A DNA stretch of 64,000 nt from UBA6183 sp943372215 (GTDB lineage Bacteria; Bacteroidota; Bacteroidia; UKL13-3), in contig CALRXU020000009.1 of assembly GCA_943372215.1 (NCBI GenBank), positions 1 to 64,000 on the forward strand. The letters are read 5' to 3'. Below the pieces are notes generated by a model. The model was not told where the DNA came from. It was given only the letters and a program-made list of their open reading frames with translations, and searched no databases. Both the position numbers and the translations under genes were made by a program. Within the stretch, counting starts at the first letter, position 1. The number at the start of each line of letters is the position of its first letter. Below are positions 32,701-40,465 of the stretch, piece after piece.

Positions 32701-35416
32701 TAGCACTGGCAAAATCATGTATATTGATTGGCCAGGATGGGCTGGAAGGGCTCAGAAAGACAATCCTCAGGAATCAACTATGCTTACCTTTACTACTGAT
32801 AAATCAACTTATTCCGTTGGCGAATCAGCGACCTTGTTTATACCTAGCGGTGCCAAAGGTAGGGCATTAATTAGCGTAGAATCAGGCTCAAAAATAATTG
32901 CTACTTATTGGGCAGAAACACAAAAAACACAAACTCGATTTTCGTTTAAGGTAACACCAAATATGCTTCCCAATGTATATGTACATGTTACCCTTTTGCA
33001 ACCCCACGATCAAACCATTAATGATTTGCCAATACGCATGTATGGCATGGTACCCATTATGGTTGAAGACAAACAGACCCTATTAACACCACAATTTAAT
33101 CTGCCATCGCAATTAAGGCCCGAAGAACCTTTTGATATTAAAGTATCCGAAGCAACTGGAAAACCAATGACCTATACTCTTGCCATTGTTGATGAAGGAT
33201 TATTGGATTTAACCCGATTTAAAACACCTGACCCCCATCCTCATTTTTATGCACGGGAAGCGCTTGGAGTGAAAACTTGGGATATGTTTGATGATGTAAT
33301 CGGAGCATTTGGTATGCCAATGAACAGAATACTGAGCATTGGCGGTGATGAGGGTATTAACCGCAAATCTCAAAACAGCAAGGCCAATCGGTTTAAACCT
33401 GTAGTGAAGTTTTTAGGGCCATTTACCCTACAAAAGGGAGGCACTAAAACTCATCGCATTGTTTTGCCTCAATATGTTGGTTCAGTAAGGGTAATGGTAG
33501 TGGCAGGAAACAATGGTGCTTATGGATTTGCAGAAAAAGCCGTACCAGTTAAAAAGCCTTTGATGATTTTAGCCACATTACCAAGGGTGCTTGGTCCGGC
33601 TGAAACGGTGAAACTTCCTGTTACCGTTTTTGCGTTAGAAAAGAATATTAAAAATGTCACTGTGCAGGTTCAACCCAATCAATTGGTAAGTGTAGTGGGT
33701 AACACAACTAAAAATGTTTCCTTTAAAAAGACAGGTGATGAAGTGGTGGATTTTGAACTAAAAGTAAAAAGCACGTTGGGTATTGCCAAGTTAAAAGTAA
33801 TAGCCACCTCTGGTAACGAAAAAGCATTTTTTGAAGTTGAGTTAGATGTGCGCAATCCAAACCCATTTGTATCAAAAGTGTATGAATCAACGGTGAGCAA
33901 AGGCAATAATTGGAATGTTAAATATATTCCGGAAGGCATGGCTGGCACCAATTCTGCGGTATTGGAAGTATCATCCATCCCACCTATTAATTTAGCTAAG
34001 CGGTTAGATTACCTGATTCATTATCCTTATGGATGTGTGGAACAAACCACTTCATCGGTATTCCCCCAACTTGCCTTAAACAATTTATTAAACTTGCCAG
34101 AGCAAAAACGAAAAGCTGTTGAAAGAAATATTAAAGCAGGCATTCAACGTTTGAGAGGTTTTCAAAATACAGATGGTGGGCTTGGATACTGGCCTGGACA
34201 ATTCAACGCCAATGAATGGGGAACCAACTATGCAGGGCATTTTATGGTTGAGGCCCAAAACTTTGGTTATTCTTTACCAATAGGTTTTTTAGCCAACTGG
34301 AAAAAATTCCAAAAGAATAAAGCATTAAGTTGGACAAGTTATACAGAAGGTTCATCTGATTTTATTCAAGCGTATCGGCTGTACACTTTGGCCTTGGCAA
34401 AAGCACCTGAACTTGGCGCAATGAATCGCTTAAAGGAGTTGGGCAGCAAGCTTACACCACAGGCCAAGTGGCGTTTGGCTGCTGCTTATGTGTTGGTTGG
34501 CCAAAAAGAAGTGGCTGAACAACTGGTGAGCAACCTTGGTACTTCGGTGAAGGAATACAGTGAGCTTTCCATGACATTTGGTTCGGATGAACGTGATGCT
34601 GCAATGATTATGGAAACCTTAGTATTGCTTGATAATCCTGCAAAAGCCAATTTATTGTTGGCACAACTAAGCAGAAAAATGGCTTCTGAAGAGTGGATGA
34701 GTACACAAAGCACTGCCTACATTTTAATTGCCATTGCTAAACTAAGTGGGGCTCTTTCAGGAAGTAAAAACATGCATTTTAATTATACCGTTAATGGCAA
34801 ACAGCAACAATTTCAAGCGGCCACACGTATTACCCAAATCCCCATTGAAATCACTGGCAATAAATCAGGCTTGCTATACCTTACCAATAAAGGAGACCAA
34901 ACGCTTTATACCAGAGTTATCTTAAAAGGTCAGCCTGAAATTGGGAAATCAGCCAATGAAGAACGCAACCTGAATATGGAAGTAGCCTACAAAGACATGC
35001 AAAATAATGTTATTGACCCTACGCGCATTGTTCAAGGTACTGATTTTAAAATGGAAGTAACCATCACCAATCCTGGTTTATTGGGCAATTATCAGCAGAT
35101 GGCCTTATCTCAGATTTTCCCATCAGGCTGGGAAATTCACAACACCCGATTGGATAACACAGATGGGAATTCAACATACACTGTCCCAACCTACCAAGAT
35201 TTGAGGGATGACCGTGTGTACACTTATTTTGATGTAAATGCCAAACAAAAAGTAAGTTTTGTGGTGTTGTTAAATGCCAGTTATCTGGGTCGTTATTATA
35301 TGCCTATGATTTCATGCGAAGCCATGTATAACAATCAGATTGGTGCATATAAGGGCGGGAAATGGGTGGAAGTGGTTCCTAAAAAACAAGCCGCACGTAT
35401 TGTTGCTAGTAAATGA
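29759..35416 (+). CDS. Bacterial alpha-2-macroglobulin (YfhM-like), thioester-containing
   Basis: An 1885-aa envelope protein with an N-terminal membrane anchor (about 18-36). MG domains fill most of the length; the bait/ANA segments lie in the middle, and the thioester CVEQ is at 1426-1429 in YPYGCVEQTTS, followed by the helical TED (GIQRLRGFQNTDGGLGYWPG). The motif therefore appears intact. A short acidic, Tyr-rich insertion (about 480-535, with WDYSEDYYSEDYSW) precedes NPCHNSYYNPSRW, which also occurs in Bacteroidota homologues as I recall them. Such proteins trap proteases in the periplasm, acting beside the peptidoglycan repair enzyme PBP1C, whose gene overlaps by 4 bases (ATGA). Confidence 0.95.
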   Translation: MNNPVHSLKPVFSSYKFVVPFTLVIVSALYFFVSKAESKKSTRINPAFASYISAYSSGVLSKTSTIRIQFVGNFGDSSKIGSEANVFDFEPEIKGKTTWIDASTIEFKPDQPMPSGQKYEAVFKLDRIIDVAAELEEFNFSFQIIAQSFEVTQPTFEAIDNQQLVYQRVSGTLITADVETDKQVEQLINASYAGENCKITWQHSADQRTHRYLIDSVERKSTATTFSLKWDGSIIGIDSKGEHVLNIPALGDFRVLTVSVQNDGEQYIAIQFSDPIMASQDLTGLITLDDNLKGQQTTPNVTQIELRFTINNNEVKCYPGSHLLGVHSIFVHQGIKNSLNYPLPESMQQELDFADMLPSVTMVGKGVVMPTGNNIIVPFEAVSLRAVDVTITKIYENNVAQFLQVNQLSESNELKRVGRPVLRKTIRLDEDKLINLSKSNRFAVKLDKLIKAEPGAIYNVKLSYKKEYAINKCEGENQQSLDEGMRKTEEENWDSNDEPRQSSYWDYSEDYYSEDYSWNERDNPCHNSYYNPSRWVSKNVLASNLGLIAKKGTDGALFVSVTDLKTTQPLSGVTVQLLDFQQQLIASAPTNSDGWITFNPKNKPYLLVAKHGTQRGYLRVDDGSSLSLSRFDVSGDVVQKGIKGYLYGERGVWRPGDSLYLTFILEDKANTLPPSHPVSFELFNPQGMLYKRMVQSQAVNNFYSFNTNTDEDAPTGNWLAKVKVGSVEFQKTIKIETVMPNRLKINIDFKTAMLQAGEHLNSTLESKWLHGAIADGLDATVEATLTPAPTTFAKYSEFTFDDPTRRFSSDAQVIFEGKLNDNGQAKITTEITAKNTAAGMLKANFVTKVFEPGGNFSIDRFSLPFSPYTNYIGVRLPKGDKERGMLLTDTSHLIQIAALTPNGLPLRGTKKVKVILYQINWRWWWDKSEEDMSNFSSTENYRQLQQEEVTLVNGKGNWKLRVNYPEWGRYLLRVIDEEGGHSTGKIMYIDWPGWAGRAQKDNPQESTMLTFTTDKSTYSVGESATLFIPSGAKGRALISVESGSKIIATYWAETQKTQTRFSFKVTPNMLPNVYVHVTLLQPHDQTINDLPIRMYGMVPIMVEDKQTLLTPQFNLPSQLRPEEPFDIKVSEATGKPMTYTLAIVDEGLLDLTRFKTPDPHPHFYAREALGVKTWDMFDDVIGAFGMPMNRILSIGGDEGINRKSQNSKANRFKPVVKFLGPFTLQKGGTKTHRIVLPQYVGSVRVMVVAGNNGAYGFAEKAVPVKKPLMILATLPRVLGPAETVKLPVTVFALEKNIKNVTVQVQPNQLVSVVGNTTKNVSFKKTGDEVVDFELKVKSTLGIAKLKVIATSGNEKAFFEVELDVRNPNPFVSKVYESTVSKGNNWNVKYIPEGMAGTNSAVLEVSSIPPINLAKRLDYLIHYPYGCVEQTTSSVFPQLALNNLLNLPEQKRKAVERNIKAGIQRLRGFQNTDGGLGYWPGQFNANEWGTNYAGHFMVEAQNFGYSLPIGFLANWKKFQKNKALSWTSYTEGSSDFIQAYRLYTLALAKAPELGAMNRLKELGSKLTPQAKWRLAAAYVLVGQKEVAEQLVSNLGTSVKEYSELSMTFGSDERDAAMIMETLVLLDNPAKANLLLAQLSRKMASEEWMSTQSTAYILIAIAKLSGALSGSKNMHFNYTVNGKQQQFQAATRITQIPIEITGNKSGLLYLTNKGDQTLYTRVILKGQPEIGKSANEERNLNMEVAYKDMQNNVIDPTRIVQGTDFKMEVTITNPGLLGNYQQMALSQIFPSGWEIHNTRLDNTDGNSTYTVPTYQDLRDDRVYTYFDVNAKQKVSFVVLLNASYLGRYYMPMISCEAMYNNQIGAYKGGKWVEVVPKKQAARIVASK

Positions 35417-37800
35417 AAACAACCTTCATTAAAAAGCTGGGATGGAAAAAAATCATCCCAGCTATAATTTTTATTGCTATTGTTGGCTGGCTGCTTATTC
35501 CTCCTACTCTATTCAACAACCCCTATTCTTATGTATTGCTTGACAAAAACAACCGTTTGTTGCAAGCACGCATTGCCGATGATGGACAATGGCGTTTCCC
35601 AGCTCAGCAATCTGTACCTGAAAAATTCGCCAAAGCAATTGTCGCATTTGAGGATAAACGTTTCTACAAGCATCCTGGCGTAGATTTTCTTGCTCTTGGC
35701 AGAGCGACTTATTACAACATTAAACGAAAAAAAGTGGTAAGTGGAGGCAGTACCATTTCCATGCAAGTCATTCGGTTAAGCCGAAACAAATCCCGCAATA
35801 TTTGGCAAAAACTATATGAACTGGCCTTAGCCATTCGACTTGAATGCCATTACTCTAAAAAAGAAATTTTAGGTCTTTATGCCTCACACGCCCCGTTTGG
35901 CGGAAATGTGGTTGGTTTGGATGCGGCATCATGGCGTTATTTTGGCCGCAATGCGGCAGAACTATCTTGGGCAGAAGCCGCCACGTTAGCGGTATTGCCA
36001 AACAATCCATCCATGGTTAGGCCAGATAAAAACCGCAAGGGATTATTACAAAAACGCAATCAACTGCTGTTTGCCCTATTGCAAAAAAAAATCATTGATA
36101 ACGAAACATACAAGCTTTCTTTATTGGAAAGTATTCCTAATAAACCGTTGCGTTTACCTGAATATGCGCCTCACCTGCTCAATAGCATTGCATCAGGTAA
36201 ACTTTCATCTCCGCAACCTTTATCGTTAATAGAAAGCACTATTGACTTTAACATTCAATCCAAAACTGCAGCTATTTTACGTCAACACCACCATCAATTT
36301 GAAGCAAACGGCATTCACAATGCCGCAGCACTGATTATTGAAGTAGAAAGTGGTAATGTACTGGCTTACCAAGGCAATGTTCCTAGGCCCGAAAAAACCG
36401 ACTACCATAGCTATGTTGACATCATCACCGCTTCGAGAAGCCCTGGAAGCACCCTAAAGCCTATTTTGTTTTCGGCCATGTTACAAGATGGTTTGTTATT
36501 GCCACAAACATTGGTAGCCGATATTCCAACGCAGGTTTCAGGATATGCGCCTGAAAATTTTGATTTAAACTATGATGGTGCAGTTCCTGCAAGTAAGGCA
36601 CTGGCAAGGTCTTTAAATGTGCCGGCAGTTCGCATGCTGCAACAATACCGTGTTGAACGTTTTTATGAAGTACTAAAAAAACTGGGAGTAACCACCTTAA
36701 CAAAACCATCAGGGCATTATGGGCTTTCATTGATTTTAGGGGGTGGCGAAAACTCCATGTGGGAATTGGGAGGCGTGTATGCAAGCTTAGCGCGTTTGCT
36801 CAACCATTACCCAACCTATAATGGACGTTACAATCTGGATGATTTGCACATGCCATTGGTGTTTAAGACCCAACCTATAAAAAAAGACCCCAGTGCTTGG
36901 TTAAATTATCCCAACCATTTTTTGTTAAATGCAGGGGCAATTTACAGCACGTTTGAGGCCATGAAAGAAGTAATGCGCCCGGGAGAAGAACAATTGTGGA
37001 CACAATTTTATTCCGCACAGCGCATAGCATGGAAAACGGGGACCAGTTTTGGTTTCCGCGATGGTTGGGCTATTGGAGTAACGCCCAAATACGCTGTGGT
37101 AGTTTGGGTTGGTAATGCCGATGGCGAGGGACGCCCTGGACTTACCGGTATTAATTATGCAGCCCCCATCCTATTTGAACTATTTAGGACGTTACCCCCA
37201 AGCCAATGGTTTTCGACACCATTTGATGATATGCAATACATTAATGTTTGCCATAAAAGTGGGTACAGGGCCTCTCCCATTTGCGAACAAGCCGATAGCA
37301 TGTTGGTTCCTTTAACTGGATTAAGAACCTCACCTTGTTCGTTCCATCAATTAATTAATTTAGACCAAAGTGGAAAGTACCGGGTGAGTGATGCTTGCGA
37401 GTCGCCTTCATCCATGCAACATATTAGCTGGTTTATTTTGCCTCCTGCTATGGAATGGTATTACAAAACACACCATGCGGATTATAAGCCCTTGCCGGCC
37501 TGGAGAAAGGACTGCAAAGAACAGCTTACTGGCGGGGTGATGGAAATGATTTACCCTCGGAAATCAAATACCATTTATGTTCCCATTGAATTGAGCGGAG
37601 AAAAGGGAAAATGTGTATTTGAGGCTGCTCATCGGCAACAGGGGGTTAAGATTTTCTGGCACTTGGATGAATCTTATATTGGTACAACCACCGACTTCCA
37701 CCAGATGGAATTAAATCCTGACAAAGGAAAACATAAATTGGTTTTGGTTGATGAAAATGGAGAGCGTTTAGAGCAATTTTTCGAGATAACCGATAAATAA
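35413..37800 (+). CDS. pbpC: Penicillin-binding protein 1C
   Basis: A 795-aa bifunctional PBP. TM anchor 13-32; GT51 glycosyltransferase domain with VAFEDKRFYKHPGVDF (catalytic Glu80) and KVVSGGSTISMQVIRL; transpeptidase domain with the nucleophile in RSPGSTLKP (Ser346, Lys349), SLN in ARSLNVPA, and WKTGTSFGFRDGWA; and a C-terminal BiPBP_C domain (about 700-795). PBP1C genes are classically linked to alpha-2-macroglobulin genes, as here with a 4-base overlap; the pair is thought to respond to cell-wall breach by foreign proteases. Confidence 0.97.
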   Translation: MKTTFIKKLGWKKIIPAIIFIAIVGWLLIPPTLFNNPYSYVLLDKNNRLLQARIADDGQWRFPAQQSVPEKFAKAIVAFEDKRFYKHPGVDFLALGRATYYNIKRKKVVSGGSTISMQVIRLSRNKSRNIWQKLYELALAIRLECHYSKKEILGLYASHAPFGGNVVGLDAASWRYFGRNAAELSWAEAATLAVLPNNPSMVRPDKNRKGLLQKRNQLLFALLQKKIIDNETYKLSLLESIPNKPLRLPEYAPHLLNSIASGKLSSPQPLSLIESTIDFNIQSKTAAILRQHHHQFEANGIHNAAALIIEVESGNVLAYQGNVPRPEKTDYHSYVDIITASRSPGSTLKPILFSAMLQDGLLLPQTLVADIPTQVSGYAPENFDLNYDGAVPASKALARSLNVPAVRMLQQYRVERFYEVLKKLGVTTLTKPSGHYGLSLILGGGENSMWELGGVYASLARLLNHYPTYNGRYNLDDLHMPLVFKTQPIKKDPSAWLNYPNHFLLNAGAIYSTFEAMKEVMRPGEEQLWTQFYSAQRIAWKTGTSFGFRDGWAIGVTPKYAVVVWVGNADGEGRPGLTGINYAAPILFELFRTLPPSQWFSTPFDDMQYINVCHKSGYRASPICEQADSMLVPLTGLRTSPCSFHQLINLDQSGKYRVSDACESPSSMQHISWFILPPAMEWYYKTHHADYKPLPAWRKDCKEQLTGGVMEMIYPRKSNTIYVPIELSGEKGKCVFEAAHRQQGVKIFWHLDESYIGTTTDFHQMELNPDKGKHKLVLVDENGERLEQFFEITDK

Positions 37801-37874
37801 ATGGCAGAATTTAAAATTCTTGAGTGCTTTGTGTGGCGGCAATTAGTATAATTGCAAACAATACATTAATAACA

Positions 37875-39029
37875 TTGCCAAATAATATTCAACAGTTTGA
37901 TGTGATTATTGCAGGAGCTGGACCTGCAGGATCAACTTGCGCCATTGCATTAAAAAATAGCGGTTTAAAAGTTGCATTAATTGATAAGGATACCTTCCCA
38001 CGAGATAAGATTTGTGGTGATGCCGTAAGTTCAGTTACCAAACGTGTGCTTCGTCAAATCAATCCTGAACTTGAAACGAATCTTTTAGATTTCGCGCCAA
38101 AAGTGAATATTACACACGCCAAACTGCACAGCCCACGTTTTGAAAGCCTAGAAATTGAGTTTAGTAAAGTAGGGCATTGTATTAAACGGATTGATTTTGA
38201 CAATTGGTTGTTTAACCATGCAAAGCAAAATCCTGATGTTAATATTTACCAGCAAACCAAACTAAAAGACCTTGAAATAACTGATCAACAAGTTCATGCA
38301 ACCCTAGACAATGGAGATATACTTCAAGCCAAGGTTATTGTTGGTTGTGATGGCGCCCATAGCATTGTGGCTAAAAAAATGGCCAATTTTAAAGTTGACC
38401 GTAAACATTACAGTGGAGCCGTAAGGCAATACTACAAAAATATTAAAGGCTTGTCGGGCAACTCCCTGGAGGTTTATTTTTTAAAAGGATACCTGCCTGG
38501 GTATTTCTGGATTTTCCCATTAAGTAACAATGAGGCAAACGTAGGCTTTGGGATGCTTAGTGATACCATTGCCAAACAAAAGATTAACCTGAAAGAAAGT
38601 CTTCATAATATTATTCATCAAATACCCGAAGTAGCTGAACGTTTTAAAGATGCTTCGCCACTGGAAGAGGTGAAGGGGTTTGGATTGCCTTTGGGTTCAA
38701 AAAAATATGCCATAAGTGGCCATCGTTTTATGCTTTGTGGTGATGCAGCAGCGTTAATTGACCCTTTTAGTGGAGAAGGCATAGAAACGGCTATGGAGAG
38801 TGGTAAATTTGCCGCTGAACAAATTTTGGCCTCTTTCCCCAATGATGATTTTAAACCCTTAACGCTTAAAGCTTACGATGAGCGGGTGTATAAAAAGATG
38901 TGGAGCAATTTTAGCAATCATTACCTCTTTCAGCGTTTATTAAGTGATCGGGTTTGGCTCATTAATAAGCTAGTAAGCGTTGGAAATATCCCTTGGGTAA
39001 ACAAACAGATAACTAAGGTGTTTTACTAA
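37875..39029 (+). CDS. Geranylgeranyl reductase-family FAD-dependent oxidoreductase
   Basis: A 384-aa flavoprotein. The dinucleotide motif DVIIAGAGPAGSTCA begins near residue 9, followed by DKDTFPRDKICGDAV, GCDGAHSIVAKK and LCGDAAALIDPFSGEGIETAMESG, all typical of the family that saturates isoprenoid chains or hydroxylates aromatic substrates. No in-frame ATG exists upstream of the FAD motif; I prefer the TTG at 37875, which gives a normal-length N-terminus. GTG codons at 37824 and 37833 are the alternatives. TATAATTG at 37847-37854 may be a promoter box. Substrate unknown. Confidence 0.85.
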   Translation: MPNNIQQFDVIIAGAGPAGSTCAIALKNSGLKVALIDKDTFPRDKICGDAVSSVTKRVLRQINPELETNLLDFAPKVNITHAKLHSPRFESLEIEFSKVGHCIKRIDFDNWLFNHAKQNPDVNIYQQTKLKDLEITDQQVHATLDNGDILQAKVIVGCDGAHSIVAKKMANFKVDRKHYSGAVRQYYKNIKGLSGNSLEVYFLKGYLPGYFWIFPLSNNEANVGFGMLSDTIAKQKINLKESLHNIIHQIPEVAERFKDASPLEEVKGFGLPLGSKKYAISGHRFMLCGDAAALIDPFSGEGIETAMESGKFAAEQILASFPNDDFKPLTLKAYDERVYKKMWSNFSNHYLFQRLLSDRVWLINKLVSVGNIPWVNKQITKVFY

Positions 39030-39046
39030 TCAAATACCAATAAAAC

Positions 39047-39601
39047 ATGACATTTAAAATATACACAAAAACCGGAGATAAAGGTGAAACCTCATTAATT
39101 GGCGGGGTTCGCGTACCAAAGTATCACTTACGTATTGAAGGTTATGGCACTGTTGATGAGCTAAACAGTTACATAGGACTTATTATTGATACCATGCAAA
39201 ATAAAGAATCTGCTAAAATGCTCTATGAAATTCAAGACCGTTTGTTTACCATTGGCTCAGTGCTAGCAAGCGACCCTGAGAAATCAAAAATGAAAATTCC
39301 AGATTTGCATGAAAGTGATATTGAATTGCTTGAACAGGAAATGGATTTTATGGATGCCAAACTCCCTGAACTCAAGCATTTTATTCTGCCTGGTGGAACC
39401 ATTGTGGCCTCTCATTGCCATGTGGCGCGTTGCATTTGCAGAAGGGCAGAACGACTTGTTGTTCATTTATCAGCAGAAGCAGAAGTACCAGAAATCATTA
39501 TCAGGTATTTAAACCGCTTAAGTGATTACCTGTTTATGTTATCTCGTTACGTGGTGCACCAAATTGGGGCTACTGAGGTTATCTGGACACCGCGCATGTA
39601 A
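39047..39601 (+). CDS. Cob(I)yrinic acid a,c-diamide adenosyltransferase (PduO type)
   Basis: A 184-aa ATP:cob(I)alamin adenosyltransferase. IYTKTGDKGETSLIGGVRVPK contains the ATP-binding loop, GTVDELNSYIGL follows, and VARCICRRAERLVVHL and IIRYLNRLSDYLFMLSRY complete the four-helix bundle. It makes adenosylcobalamin from reduced cobalamin, so the organism uses this cofactor. It lies 17 bases after the reductase gene. Confidence 0.96.
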   Translation: MTFKIYTKTGDKGETSLIGGVRVPKYHLRIEGYGTVDELNSYIGLIIDTMQNKESAKMLYEIQDRLFTIGSVLASDPEKSKMKIPDLHESDIELLEQEMDFMDAKLPELKHFILPGGTIVASHCHVARCICRRAERLVVHLSAEAEVPEIIIRYLNRLSDYLFMLSRYVVHQIGATEVIWTPRM

Positions 39602-39658
39602 ATTTGTTTGTGTTTATTCAACTATTTAATTAAGTTGTAATCAAATATAAACAACCCA

Positions 39659-40015
39659 ATGACAACAAATTCTACCTCTACTCAATTTAAAAACGACCCA
39701 GTTCTGGTGTTGGTTCTAGGAATCATTACCTGCGGTCTTTACCTGATTTACTGGAACATTAAAGCAGCTCAAGTAATTAACGAAGTTGCTGAACAGGAGC
39801 TTATTTCGCAACCGATAGCCATTTTTGCAGGCTGTTGTTTTCCTGTTAACCTTTACTTCTTTTATTTAGTTGCAAAAGATGGTTTACCTAAGTTAGCTCA
39901 AAAAGTGGGTGAGCCTGAAAAAGACCAAACGGTAATGTTGGTGGTACTTGGTTTCTTCTTTCCAATGGTTGCCGCAATGATTGTTCAAGGTGAACTTAAC
40001 AAACTCTACAAATAG
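39659..40015 (+). CDS. DUF4234-like small membrane protein
   Basis: A 118-aa protein with three hydrophobic segments (about 16-35, 50-68 and 88-108). VLVLGIITCGLYLIYWNIKAA is the recognisable DUF4234-type block, in which C-G-x-Y-x-x-Y-W recurs. Function unknown. The adjacent DUF2752 protein starts 4 bases downstream if its TTG at 40020 is used, so the two are probably co-translated; such small membrane genes often travel together in Bacteroidota. Confidence 0.7.
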   Translation: MTTNSTSTQFKNDPVLVLVLGIITCGLYLIYWNIKAAQVINEVAEQELISQPIAIFAGCCFPVNLYFFYLVAKDGLPKLAQKVGEPEKDQTVMLVVLGFFFPMVAAMIVQGELNKLYK

Positions 40016-40019
40016 GCTA

Positions 40020-40448
40020 TTGATCAACCGTAACATATTAGGTATTGCTGGTGCTTTTATCACACTGGCAATACCTTTTTTTATTGGACACGCTGACCCT
40101 CATATTGAAACAGCTCAGTCGCTATGCCCATTTAAAATGGTTACAGGGTTTCCATGTCCGGGGTGTGGCATTACAAAAGCGCTAATTTTTCTGTATCAAG
40201 GCGAGATTGTTAAAAGTTTGCATTATCACTTATTTGCCATCCCATTGGTGCTTTTTTGTGTAACCATTATCGTGTTGTTAACGGTTAACTTGTTTAAACA
40301 AAAACTATACTTCCGCAATTGGATTTACAATAAAAAACTGGCTTATGGTTTGGCAATCACCCTAATTACTTATCATGGCATTAGGTTGATTTATTTCGTT
40401 GCAAACAATAATATCAATGATATCTTGGAACAATCCATTTGGAAATAG
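40020..40448 (+). CDS. DUF2752 membrane protein
   Basis: A 142-aa protein started at the TTG at 40020 (MINRNILGIAGAF). The diagnostic segment is CPFKMVTGFPCPGCGITKALIF, with the C-P-x-C-G motif of DUF2752, and three or four hydrophobic helices. There is no in-frame ATG before the first TM; a TTG at 39981 would overlap the upstream gene by 35 bases. Function unknown, possibly cysteine- or metal-related. Confidence 0.8.
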   Translation: MINRNILGIAGAFITLAIPFFIGHADPHIETAQSLCPFKMVTGFPCPGCGITKALIFLYQGEIVKSLHYHLFAIPLVLFCVTIIVLLTVNLFKQKLYFRNWIYNKKLAYGLAITLITYHGIRLIYFVANNNINDILEQSIWK

Positions 40449-40465
40449 GTTATTTAAACAATCAA

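Noticed and set aside
37801..37851. ORF of 16 codons starting at the ATG directly after pbpC
   Set aside because: Too short, and out of frame with the flavoprotein gene; no sign of a conserved peptide or clean leader function.
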